Origin: Candidatus Endomicrobiellum siamense
GTDB taxonomy: Bacteria; Elusimicrobiota; Endomicrobiia; Endomicrobiales; Endomicrobiaceae
Reading direction: 5' to 3'
NCBI GenBank assembly: GCA_031268145.1
Contig: JAIRXS010000020.1
Coordinates: 1 to 64,000, forward strand
Length of the DNA stretch: 64,000 nucleotides
Below the pieces are notes generated by a model, which worked only from the letters and a program-made list of their open reading frames with translations, was not told the origin of the DNA and ran no database searches. Shown piece by piece: positions 1 to 8,372 of this stretch (positions are counted from its first letter, which is position 1; every line of letters begins with the position of its first letter). A program made the translations under genes and the position numbers.

Positions 1-216
1 ATGACTTACAACTGGCTCAACAACCTCATCAGTGCCACATCCCACATCAACACGCTCAACACTATCAGCTGAACTACCAACAGTAATATTAATAACAGCA
101 CCACAACCACAACTAATTGACACTTTCATCTTACCATCGTCCTCACCGGGACCTGCATAACTATTTACGCTACACATCATTATAAACATACTCACCAACA
201 TCATTATCTTTTTCAT
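1..216 (-). CDS. Small secreted protein, C-terminus beyond window edge
   Basis: The reading frame is open from an ATG at 216 down to base 1, giving the first 72 residues. It begins with a clear signal peptide (MKKIMMLVSMFIMMCS, then VNSYAGPGEDDG), so the product is probably exported. The mature part has a CGC motif and another Cys (VGCGTDE) in a Ser/Val/Asp-rich stretch. A good ribosome binding site (AGAAGGA) precedes the ATG. I do not recognise a family. The rest lies outside the window, so length and role cannot be judged. Confidence 0.6.
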   Translation of the reverse strand, partial: MKKIMMLVSMFIMMCSVNSYAGPGEDDGKMKVSISCGCGAVINITVGSSADSVERVDVGCGTDEVVEPVVSH

Positions 217-600
217 TTCCTTCTTTCTCCTTAATCTTTTATTCTCAATAACTTACTTCTTTACATACTCTGCCACTATTGTCATTAATCTTTAGGCTAG
301 TTTGAAGTAGAAAGTTTTGGCCTTTGAGTCTTTTGTTTTTCTGCAGTATTATATTATACATAATTTAACAAACTAGATATCATCTGTACGCATTCATATG
401 GACTACTTTCCATTCCTGTCTTCTATCTTAATATTCCCATTATAAATTCTAATAATTCTTTCATGAACTCCCCCTAGTTTCAGGTTAGTTTATCATTTTT
501 TTCTCTTTTTCTCCTCTTTTTTCTTTCATGCGTTTGTCGTGTACTCAAAGAAAACCAAAATTTCCAAACCATGAATCCCCTATATTTAGTCTAATTAGAA
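217..600. other. Gene-free stretch with one end of the dispersed repeat
   Basis: No credible gene is present. At 524-541 lies an exact copy of the right end (TTTCATGCGTTTGTCGTG) of the MITE-like element that is better preserved at 1832-1943 and 16091-16216. On the minus strand an ATG at 464 opens 13 codons, then a stop, then a further open stretch, which may be a decayed small gene. The rest is AT-rich sequence in which I see nothing. Confidence 0.5.
524..541. repeat. MITE-like element, isolated terminal repeat
   Basis: These 18 bases match the right terminal repeat of the 126-bp element at 16091-16216 exactly. The internal part is not recognisable upstream, where the sequence is pyrimidine-rich. 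It is either a deletion remnant or a solo end. Confidence 0.45.
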
Positions 601-1482
601 TTATAATTTATTTAACAACTCAAAGGGATTTATGTTGAGTTTTGAAAATGCGAAACATTTTAACGCTAAATCTTTTAGCGATGCTCCAAAATGATAAACT
701 TCATTGTCATCTAAAATAATAAATCTATCGTGAAAAGTTTTTATTGTTTTTAAATCTATAGGTACATATTGCGCATTATGTTTTTGCAAATCAAGAGACA
801 AAGCGTTTTTGATACTTTTCGTGTATATTGTCGCTTTTACTCCCTTTCTTCTTTTGGTTAAAAGTTTGAAAACTCTGTCATCAACATAATTATCCACAAT
901 AATGATAGATTTTTTCGCTTTTCTTATTAAATCCGAGACAAAAGTATAAGCGTCAAATATTTGCCCTTCAAAAAACACGCCTTGTTTTGGAATAATTTGA
1001 TTTTGTTCCATAATATCAAAAACTTTTTCTAATTTTTCATCAGTCTTTAATTGTTTTAGTTCAAGCATATCTAATCTTTGAAACATTTGAGCATTTGAGA
1101 GCATAAATTTACGCATTTCAACAAAAGCTCTTATTATGTGCATATTCACTTCTACTGCACGTTTGCTTGATAATACGCTTGAAAGCATAGCTACTCCTTG
1201 CTCTGTAAAAACATAAGGATTAGAGTAAGAAAATTTAAGCATTTTGAGGTGGTCACAAATTGTGACCAGTTCATTTTTCTCTGCTTTATTTAATTGAAAC
1301 ATAAAATCTTGTGGAAATCTCATTAGATTTCTTTTCACAGATTGATTTAAAACTTTTGTTTCAACGCCGTATAACTCCGACAAATCTCTGTCTATCATTA
1401 CCTGCATTCCACGCATAGTAAATATTTTAGATTTTATATTATTGAATTGAGAACTTTCTAAAACATTTTCACTTTTTGACAT
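601..1482 (-). CDS. ORF6N domain protein with C-terminal phospholipase-D-like domain
   Basis: The N-terminal ~110 residues match the ORF6N/KilA-N-type DNA-binding domain found in phage antirepressor-like proteins: an IYTMRG-like start, MIDRDLSELYGVET, the NLMRFPQDFMFQL block and YVFTEQGVAMLSSVL. A short coiled linker follows, then ~110 residues resembling a PLD-like fold (SIIIVDNYVDDRVF, KTFHDRFIILDD with the H-x-R/K-containing strand). The frame could start at a TTG at 1512, but the ATG at 1482 has a GAGG site 6 bases upstream and is preferred (293 aa). Such genes are mobile-element cargo or chromosomal orphans; no phage genes surround it. Target and activity are unknown. Confidence 0.75.
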   Translation of the reverse strand: MSKSENVLESSQFNNIKSKIFTMRGMQVMIDRDLSELYGVETKVLNQSVKRNLMRFPQDFMFQLNKAEKNELVTICDHLKMLKFSYSNPYVFTEQGVAMLSSVLSSKRAVEVNMHIIRAFVEMRKFMLSNAQMFQRLDMLELKQLKTDEKLEKVFDIMEQNQIIPKQGVFFEGQIFDAYTFVSDLIRKAKKSIIIVDNYVDDRVFKLLTKRRKGVKATIYTKSIKNALSLDLQKHNAQYVPIDLKTIKTFHDRFIILDDNEVYHFGASLKDLALKCFAFSKLNINPFELLNKL

Positions 1483-1969
1483 TTGAAACCTCGTATTTAT
1501 TTTGTAGCTCAAAATTATAATGCACCTACGCCAACAAAATTATACTAAATCGTAATGCTAGAACAAACAAATAAAACAGCTCAACTGATTTCAAGCAGGA
1601 CTGAACAATATCTTATGAAAGCAAACCTAAAGATATAAGAGAATTATACATGCTAAAAAAGCGTACTTATTAAAAACATCGGCATAGATAAGTCATAGAT
1701 GGGTATAAGCGATAGGTTAATCTTATCTGTTATCTTAAATGCGCTTTGGTTGTTATGTGATGTGAATACAGACAAAGACAAGTAACCTTGTTTTAGGAAA
1801 GTCAGCATCATTGCAAAACAACAGTAGGTTTAGGCAAAACGTATGAAAAATACTAACTCAACCCATCACCCTATCCAGCAAAAAGAGAGGAAACGGTCAC
1901 AACGACAATAAGATTTTATCATAGTTTTCATGCGTTTGTCGTGTCACACAATCTATTAACGTACTTTTT
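1483..1969. other. Gene-free stretch: decayed sequence plus repeat copy
   Basis: About 1550-1830 reads on the plus strand as a broken coding sequence interrupted by several stops, with recognisable peptide-like runs such as GISDRLILSVILNALWLL; I cannot name the family. The MITE-like repeat occupies 1832-1943, just downstream of prfB. Confidence 0.4.
1832..1943. repeat. MITE-like dispersed repeat, copy A (degraded)
   Basis: The element begins AGGCAAAACGTATGAAA and ends TTTCATGCGTTTGTCGTG, so the ends are imperfect inverted repeats. The interior (CAACCCATCACCCTATCC, GAGAGGAAACGG, ACGACAATAAGATTTTATCA) aligns along its length with the copy at 16091-16216, with one ~13-base deletion near the left end. 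No target duplication is seen here. It has no coding capacity. Confidence 0.75.
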
Positions 1970-3062
1970 TTATTTATCATCTTTTTTCTCCAATTTCCAA
2001 GATAAGTATTCATCTATAAAACCGTCTATGTCGCCATCCATTACTGAATTAACTTGAGATGTTTCATAGCCTGTTCTGTGATCTTTAACAAGCTGATACG
2101 GCATAAAAACATAAGAACGTATCTGACTACCCCATTCTATCGCGCCTTTTTCATTATAATGTTTTTCATAAGACGCTCTTTGTTTCTCTTGTTCAAGCTC
2201 ATATAATTTAGCTTTTAAAAGCTTCATCGCTGTTGCTCTGTTTTTTATTTGTGATCTGTCATTTTGGGATTGCACAATAATACCTGTTGGAATATGCGTA
2301 ATTCTAACAGCTGAATCTGTTTTATTTATGTGTTGTCCTCCCGCTCCTGAAGCTCTATATGTATCAATTCTGATATCCTTATCCTCAATAATAATATTTA
2401 TATTATCATCTACTTCTGGAATAACATCCACGGAACTAAAAGATGTATGTCTTCTTTTATTAGAATCAAAAGGAGAAACTCTAACCAACCTGTGAACGCC
2501 AACTTCAGATTGTAGAAATCCATAGGCATAACCACCTTTTATAATCATTGTAATACTTTTAATACCAGCTTCATCACCATCTAAACTGTCAACAGCTTCT
2601 ATATCAAACCCTTTATCTTCAGCCCAACGAGAATACATTCTAACTAACATTTGCGCCCAATCGCAAGATTCAGTCCCACCTGCCCCAGCATGTATAGACA
2701 TAATTGCATTATTTTTATCATGTTGGTTGCCCAACTTTGTTTTCGTTTCAAAAGCAGACAACTCTTTTTCAACTTTTTTAGCGCTTATCTCTATTTCAGA
2801 TAAAGTACTTCCATCATTTTCAATAACAGCAAGTTCTTTTAGATCTATTAAGTCCTGCACTTGGTTTTTTATAGATTCCCAAGAGTTATTTAAACTTTTT
2901 AAACTGTCAAGCTCGGACATAACTGTCTTTGCTTTGTTTTGATCATTCCAAAAATTTGAATCTGAAATTTCTGCTTCAAGTTCTTTGATTTTTTGTATTT
3001 TTGTATCTAAATCAAAGAGACCTCCTTAAAGCAAGTATCCTTTCCTTTTGTTTTTCTAACAT
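1970..3062 (-). CDS. prfB: Peptide chain release factor 2, with programmed +1 frameshift
   Basis: Recognises UGA/UAA stops and triggers peptide release on the ribosome. The gene starts at the ATG at 3062 (GAGG site upstream), reads 15 codons, then meets CTT TGA at 3017-3012 preceded by AGGAGG with a 3-base spacer, the classic RF2 autoregulatory slip site. After a +1 shift the frame continues through FWNDQNKAK to the end, giving about 363 aa, the usual RF2 length. The SPF stop-codon-recognition motif (RVSPFDSNK, ~residue 196) and the catalytic GGQ (SGAGGQHINK, ~241) are present. Reading only from the internal ATG at 2917 would miss the N-terminus. It heads a minus-strand block with lnt and secA upstream. 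Confidence 0.96.
3012..3025 (-). promoter_or_regulatory. RF2 programmed frameshift signal
   Basis: On the minus strand the bases read AGGAGGTCTCTTTGA: an internal Shine-Dalgarno-like hexamer, a 3-base spacer, the slippery CTT codon and an in-frame TGA. This is the arrangement known from most bacterial prfB genes, where low RF2 lets the ribosome slip +1. Confidence 0.93.
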
Positions 3063-3075
3063 ACAAAACCTCTTT

Positions 3076-4656
3076 TTATTTTCTTACAAAAAAAATATTT
3101 GAGAAAGATAACATTAATACTATAAAAAGCATAACTAAACTTATACCTATACACACATAAGCAAATATGTCGCCATGTTTTGTATAAAAAGTTTGAAAAT
3201 CGTTTTGCAAGAATACTCCTCTTAGCAATACACCTTTTGAAGACATAGTTTGCTTTACAATAAAACCAGACGGCGCAATTATTCCAGAAATGCCTGAATT
3301 ACTAGATACCAACATTGATTTTCTGTTTTCTATAGCTCTAAATACATTCATTATAAAATGTTGCGGCAGCACTGCCGTATCAAAAAACCAAGCATCATCA
3401 GCTTGGTTCGAAAGTACTTTTGCCCCAGAGAGTACAAAATGCCTAGAAATTTCTGGAAAGAAATTTTCAGAACATATTGTAGCTCCTAAATATATTTTCC
3501 CATTATTAAAAACCTTGGTATCATTACCTCTAGCAAAATCTCCCATTTGGTTTAAAATACTGAAAAACTTGGCAAGGAAAAATTTAAAAGGAATAAATTC
3601 TCCAAAAGGAACAAGATGTTTTTTCCTATGGACAGAAATATAATCTTTATCGTTTTCAAAAGCAAATGTAGCATTATAGGCTAAATCTTGTTCGTAAAAA
3701 TTAGAACCTACTACATTAAACCCACCTGATATATTTACAATATTTTTAACATTATTATAAACATGTTCCTCTACAGGTATATATCCTGGCAAAACGGTCT
3801 CCGGCCATACAACTAAATCTGTTTTATTTTCAGAAATTTTAATAGCATTATCTTTCAATATTTCTAAAATATATTCCTTATAAGCGCTATCCCATTTGCG
3901 GTTTTGGTCAATGTTCGGCTGAACTATAGAAACAGAAAACTCTTCACTCCCAAAAAAACTAAACTTTTCTGCCCTTACTGCCCCAAATACTAATGCAACT
4001 AAAACAACAGACAATGCTATATATAAATACTTTTTTTGATTCTCTTTTATCCAAAAATAAAAACAAAGATTACAAAACAATATTAAGAATGATACCCCAT
4101 AAACACCACAAATTTCAGATAATTGTATAATTTCAATAAATTTAAATTGCGAGTACCCCAACAACATCCAAGGGAATCCTGTAAGAAAATATGTTCTTAC
4201 ATATTCTAATAACACCCACAAAGCTGCACCAAAAACAACAATAGCACTATTTGCAAACACTTTATTTTTAACTTTTCTTGTATTGGCATAAACAAAAGAG
4301 ACAAGTAACGACCAAATACCCCAATATAAAGAAAGGTACGCCCATAAACAACAAGAGCTTACTATTGTTTGTAATAGAGAACCTGTATTAAATTTTAACA
4401 TCGGGACTAGCCAATAAAGGCCTATGGAGTTAAAAACAAATCCTGAAATAAACCCATAAAAAAACGATTTTTTGGAATTATCCCTTAGAATTACAAAAAG
4501 CAACGGTACAAATGCTATCCATATAAAAAAAAACAAATTAAACTTTGGAAACGAACAAACAGTTAACAAACCTGTAATACAACAAAATATAAGATTAATA
4601 CCACTTTTTATAAAATTACCTTTTGACATCTTCCCTTTTATCAAACACACGTTCAT
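3076..4656 (-). CDS. lnt: Apolipoprotein N-acyltransferase
   Basis: Adds the third acyl chain to lipoprotein N-termini at the periplasmic face of the inner membrane. About six hydrophobic segments occupy the first ~230 residues, followed by a nitrilase-fold domain with the expected triad: Glu286 in VVWPETVLP, Lys345 in RKKHLVPFGE and Cys395 in GATICSENFF. A final membrane segment closes the protein (526 aa, normal for the family). The start at 4656 has a GGTG-like site; an in-frame ATG at 4629 is an alternative. It implies a diderm envelope with triacylated lipoproteins, consistent with the lipoprotein parvulin at 58327. It lies 13 bases upstream of prfB and is probably cotranscribed with it. 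Confidence 0.93.
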   Translation of the reverse strand: MNVCLIKGKMSKGNFIKSGINLIFCCITGLLTVCSFPKFNLFFFIWIAFVPLLFVILRDNSKKSFFYGFISGFVFNSIGLYWLVPMLKFNTGSLLQTIVSSCCLWAYLSLYWGIWSLLVSFVYANTRKVKNKVFANSAIVVFGAALWVLLEYVRTYFLTGFPWMLLGYSQFKFIEIIQLSEICGVYGVSFLILFCNLCFYFWIKENQKKYLYIALSVVLVALVFGAVRAEKFSFFGSEEFSVSIVQPNIDQNRKWDSAYKEYILEILKDNAIKISENKTDLVVWPETVLPGYIPVEEHVYNNVKNIVNISGGFNVVGSNFYEQDLAYNATFAFENDKDYISVHRKKHLVPFGEFIPFKFFLAKFFSILNQMGDFARGNDTKVFNNGKIYLGATICSENFFPEISRHFVLSGAKVLSNQADDAWFFDTAVLPQHFIMNVFRAIENRKSMLVSSNSGISGIIAPSGFIVKQTMSSKGVLLRGVFLQNDFQTFYTKHGDIFAYVCIGISLVMLFIVLMLSFSNIFFVRK

Positions 4657-4704
4657 TTATATAACACCATTGAAATAAGATATTTAAAACAAATAGTTCT
4701 AAAT

Positions 4705-7320
4705 TTAATTTGAACCACAACATTTTTTATATTTTTTACCACTACCACAAGGACAAAGATCGTTTCTTCCTATTTTGTTTAAATTATTAAGTTTATTAGG
4801 TGTTGCTTTCTCTTTTTTATTTCCTAAAAAACGACTTGAGCTTGTAACTTCTACATTGTCATTGCGTACTTGTGAGTGAGGAGGTTTTATGCTAACTTGA
4901 ACTTTAAAAATATATTCTATTGTGTTTTCTCTAATTCTTTTCATCATGGCTTCAAATAAAGCAAAAGATTCTTTTTGATATTCTATCTTAGGATCCTTTT
5001 GAGCATAAGCTCTAAAACCTATACCTCTCTTTAGTTGATCAAGCTCATATAAGTGGTCTTTCCAAGAAGAATCTATCATCTGCAAAAGAACCATTCTCTG
5101 TATTTGCGACATGAGTTCTGGGGTAATTTCACTTTTTCTTTTTTCATACGCCTCTAAAACTTTATCATAAATATCTTTCAAAAGAGCTTCTTTTGTTAAA
5201 AAACTTGTACCTTCTTCATTTTTTGACTCATAATGCATGCCAAAAGTCCTAGAAAGCCACGTATCTATACTTACAAAATCCCACTCCTCCGAATATTTTG
5301 CTGATGCCCACATATAAAGTTTTTCTTCTATAGATTCATAAATCATGTCTTTTACGGTGTCTGTAATATCTTCACCTTCTAAAATTTCATTTCTTAAATT
5401 ATAGACCGCTTCTCTCTGCTTATTCATAACATTATCAAAGTCTATTAATTGTTTTCTTATATCAAAATTCATACCTTCAACTTTTCTTTGAGCACTTTCT
5501 ACGGCTTTTGTTATCCATGGATGTTGAATACTTTCATCTTCTTTTAAACCAAATTTTTGCATTATAAGGGTCATTCTATCTGAACCAAAAAGACGCATAA
5601 GTTCATCTTCCATAGAAAGGAAAAATTTCGTAGAGCCAGGGTCGCCTTGCCTTCCTGCACGTCCTCTTAACTGATTATCTATTCTTCTAGATTCATGGCG
5701 TTCAGTACCTATTATACGTAAGCCCCCCAAATCTATAACTTCTTGATTTTGTAGCTTATCATGAGCACCAAGAACAATATCTGTACCTCTTCCAGCCATA
5801 TTTGTAGCTATAGTAACAGATCCCTTAGCCCCTGCAGCAGAAATTATTTGAGCTTCAAGCTCATGATACTTTGCATTTAAAACTTGATGAGGTATACCTC
5901 TATGCCTTAACATTGAAGCTATTTTTTCAGACTTTTCTATTGACCTTGTACCAACAAGCACAGGTTGTCCCTTTCTCCAAGATTCTTCTATTTCGTTGAC
6001 TATAGCTTTATCTTTTTCTTTCTCGGTCCTATAAATAACATCTGGATAATCTTTTCTCTTCATAGGATTATTTGTAGGCACTTCTACTACGCCAAGTTTA
6101 TAAATTTCCCAAAACTCTGCAGACTCTGTTGAAGCTGTACCTGTCATACCTGATATCTTTTTATACATTCTAAAAAAATTTTGAAAAGTTATAGTTGCAA
6201 GAGTTTGGTTTTCAGCTGCAATTTTTAGATTTTCTTTTGCTTCTACAGCTTGATGTAACCCATCTGACCATCTTCTTCCAGGCATAAGTCTACCTGTAAA
6301 CTCATCAACTATTATTACTTCCCCATTTTTCAAAACATACTCAACATCTTTATGATATAAATTGTGCGCTCTTATCGCTTGTGTTATATGGTGTACCCAT
6401 TCTGACTCTAAATCGTCATAAATATTTTTAACACCCAATATTTTTTCCGCTTTTAAAATACCTTCCTCGGTTAAAACTACAGATTGGTTCTTCTCATCAA
6501 GAAGATAATCATATCCTTTTGACAAATCCACATTATCATATTTAGCTTTTATTTCTTCACTTTCTGTAATTTTTCTCCCTTTTAACATAGGGACAATTTT
6601 ATCTGAAATATAATATTTATCTGTAGCCTGTTCTGCTGCTCCAGATATAATAAGAGGGGTCCTTGCCTCGTCAATTAAAATAGAATCTACTTCGTCTATA
6701 ATTGCATAATTTAAAGAGCGCAATACTCTCTCTTCTTTTGAAGTAACCATATTATCTCTTAAATAGTCAAAACCAAGATCATTGTTAGTAACATAAGTTA
6801 TATCGCAATTATATGCTTGCCTTCTCTCTTCATTTTTTGTTTCATGTCCAACATTGCCAACTGTAAGACCGAGCTTTTCATAAACTACACCCATCCATTC
6901 TGTATCTCTTTTAGCTAGATAATCATTAACTGTTACAATATGAACACCTTTCTGAGGTAACGCATTTAAATATGCGGCAAGTGTTGCAACTAAAGTTTTC
7001 CCCTCTCCTGTCTTCATTTCAGCAATCTTGCCTTTATGTAAAATGTAACCGCCCATTATTTGCACGTCAAAATGTCTTAATCCTATTGTTCTAACAGAAG
7101 CCTCTCTAACACAAGCAAATGCTTCTGGTAAAATATCATCTAAAGTTTCACCCTTAGAAAGACGTTCTCTAAATTCAACTGTTTTATTTTTTAAATCTTC
7201 ATCAGAAAACTGTTTTATAGAAGATTCTAAAGCATTGACTTTATCTACTATAGGCTCCATTGCTTTTATATCTCTTTCATTTTGAGAGCCAAAAATTAAA
7301 CCAAGAATTGTTTTTAACAT
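4705..7320 (-). CDS. secA: Preprotein translocase ATPase SecA
   Basis: Motor ATPase that drives unfolded preproteins through SecYEG. Walker A is KTGEGKTL (~103-110), the DEAD-like box lies in DEVDSILIDEARTP, and a TGTAS helicase motif and the GRAGRQGD block follow. The extreme C-terminus has the Zn-binding SEC-C motif (CPCGSGKKYKKCC), which contacts SecB or the ribosome. At 871 aa it is full length. SecG lies in the same window at 51816. A perfect hairpin at 7450-7495 separates it from the preceding nucleotidyltransferase gene, so it likely has its own promoter in the 7321-7449 region. Confidence 0.97.
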   Translation of the reverse strand: MLKTILGLIFGSQNERDIKAMEPIVDKVNALESSIKQFSDEDLKNKTVEFRERLSKGETLDDILPEAFACVREASVRTIGLRHFDVQIMGGYILHKGKIAEMKTGEGKTLVATLAAYLNALPQKGVHIVTVNDYLAKRDTEWMGVVYEKLGLTVGNVGHETKNEERRQAYNCDITYVTNNDLGFDYLRDNMVTSKEERVLRSLNYAIIDEVDSILIDEARTPLIISGAAEQATDKYYISDKIVPMLKGRKITESEEIKAKYDNVDLSKGYDYLLDEKNQSVVLTEEGILKAEKILGVKNIYDDLESEWVHHITQAIRAHNLYHKDVEYVLKNGEVIIVDEFTGRLMPGRRWSDGLHQAVEAKENLKIAAENQTLATITFQNFFRMYKKISGMTGTASTESAEFWEIYKLGVVEVPTNNPMKRKDYPDVIYRTEKEKDKAIVNEIEESWRKGQPVLVGTRSIEKSEKIASMLRHRGIPHQVLNAKYHELEAQIISAAGAKGSVTIATNMAGRGTDIVLGAHDKLQNQEVIDLGGLRIIGTERHESRRIDNQLRGRAGRQGDPGSTKFFLSMEDELMRLFGSDRMTLIMQKFGLKEDESIQHPWITKAVESAQRKVEGMNFDIRKQLIDFDNVMNKQREAVYNLRNEILEGEDITDTVKDMIYESIEEKLYMWASAKYSEEWDFVSIDTWLSRTFGMHYESKNEEGTSFLTKEALLKDIYDKVLEAYEKRKSEITPELMSQIQRMVLLQMIDSSWKDHLYELDQLKRGIGFRAYAQKDPKIEYQKESFALFEAMMKRIRENTIEYIFKVQVSIKPPHSQVRNDNVEVTSSSRFLGNKKEKATPNKLNNLNKIGRNDLCPCGSGKKYKKCCGSN

Positions 7321-7449
7321 TATTTTCCACCTTATTATTTAAATATTTATTAATTATAGCTTTATTTTTAAATATTTAAAATATCACATCATCGCACATA
7401 ATCTGCATATATTTTGTATAAGGATAAATAAAGACGACTAAACTACAAA

Positions 7450-7495
7450 AATAAAAAGAAGATATATGTGGTTTTTCATATATCTTCTTTTTATT
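7450..7495 (-). terminator. Strong hairpin, probable terminator of the orphan MNT gene
   Basis: A perfect 19-bp inverted repeat (7450-7468 with 7477-7495) encloses an 8-base loop. Read on the minus strand it is followed by TTTTGTAGTT, so it can act as an intrinsic terminator for the gene ending at 7562. The stem is A/T-rich (AAAAAGAAGATATATG core). Confidence 0.65.
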
Positions 7496-7561
7496 TCTCC
7501 TGTTACTTTTTCTCTTGTACTGCCCTACCTTATATCATAATCAGCTATTAATATCCATTCT

Positions 7562-7894
7562 TTAATTATATTTTTCATATATTGTTTTTCCCGCCTTTTC
7601 TACTTCGTATATAAAAAAACTACCTCTTTCTTTGTTTAGCATATATTCTGCCCTAGACTGGACCACTAAGTCCATAGGATAGACATACTTAACATTTATT
7701 TTAACTGCACAATTTCTCCTAATTCTCTCATCGGAATTTTTGACAACTAAGTCACTGTCTAAAATTATCAGTAAATCGATATCGCTATCTGACTTAGCCG
7801 TGCCTCTAGCATGTGACCCAAACAAAATTATCTTATAAGGATCGACAGGTTTCAAACTTTCTACTATTTTGTTTAAAATACTATTAATTTCCAT
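7562..7894 (-). CDS. Orphan MNT-type nucleotidyltransferase (MntA-like)
   Basis: A 110-aa minimal nucleotidyltransferase with the family motif GSHARGTAKSDSDIDLL (GSxxxG...DxD). In characterised MntA/HepT systems this protein is the antitoxin that AMPylates the HEPN RNase toxin. It is closely similar to the MNT gene at 16452 (VDPYKIILFGSHA versus ADPYKIILFGSHA; both end in TIYEKY), but no HEPN gene lies beside it, so it is a solitary paralogue. The ribosome binding region contains eight consecutive G (7898-7905) only 3 bases from the ATG. It could be a leftover antitoxin or act on the other HEPN protein. Confidence 0.8.
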   Translation of the reverse strand: MEINSILNKIVESLKPVDPYKIILFGSHARGTAKSDSDIDLLIILDSDLVVKNSDERIRRNCAVKINVKYVYPMDLVVQSRAEYMLNKERGSFFIYEVEKAGKTIYEKYN

Positions 7895-8372
7895 TTACCC
7901 CCCCCTTCATCTGTCTTTATATATTTTTACCTTATTGCATTACTAATGTCAATGTACTGTAGAATATCATACACGACAAATACATGAAATATTTATCGAC
8001 GAAAGTCAACCTATCACTCTACCCTCTCCAGCAAGAAGAGCTGTACTTATTTTTATAGATAACAACATTTATTTGATATTACATAAAAAAGTTTATACAA
8101 TAATTTATGAATAAATTTTATAGATTTAATCAATTGGAAACAAAGTTTATATCTTGGCTTACATATGATAAAGTTAAAATTATATTCTATAAAGATTTAG
8201 ATAAGTATTTGTCTAAAAATAGATATAAAAACAGATCTATAAGCAATATTACTTACATTACAGCGCCTAGACTAATTGACTGGATCCTACTCAAAGGTTG
8301 CTCCCTCTGCCTTAATCGTTTCTTGCAAAAATTGAAGACTTTACTCATAAAATATTTAAAGAGGTACATAAT
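7895..8372. other. Gene-free stretch before the hybrid kinase
   Basis: It contains the left half of the MITE-like repeat (7972-8040). A 92-codon open frame at 8107-8385 has no ribosome binding site, overlaps the kinase start and has a composition of long Lys/Ile runs; it may be a remnant but is not called. The kinase promoter must lie here, but I see no convincing -35/-10 pair. Confidence 0.4.
7972..8040. repeat. MITE-like dispersed repeat, copy C (left half)
   Basis: It starts CACGACAAATACATGAAATAT and continues ATTTATCGACGAAAGT, then CTACCCTCTCCAGCAAGA, matching the left ~70 bases of the element at 16091-16216, and then stops abruptly. Its left end is the closest inverted match to the right ends of the other copies, so the ancestral terminal repeat was probably CACGACAAACGCATGAAA. 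Confidence 0.7.
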
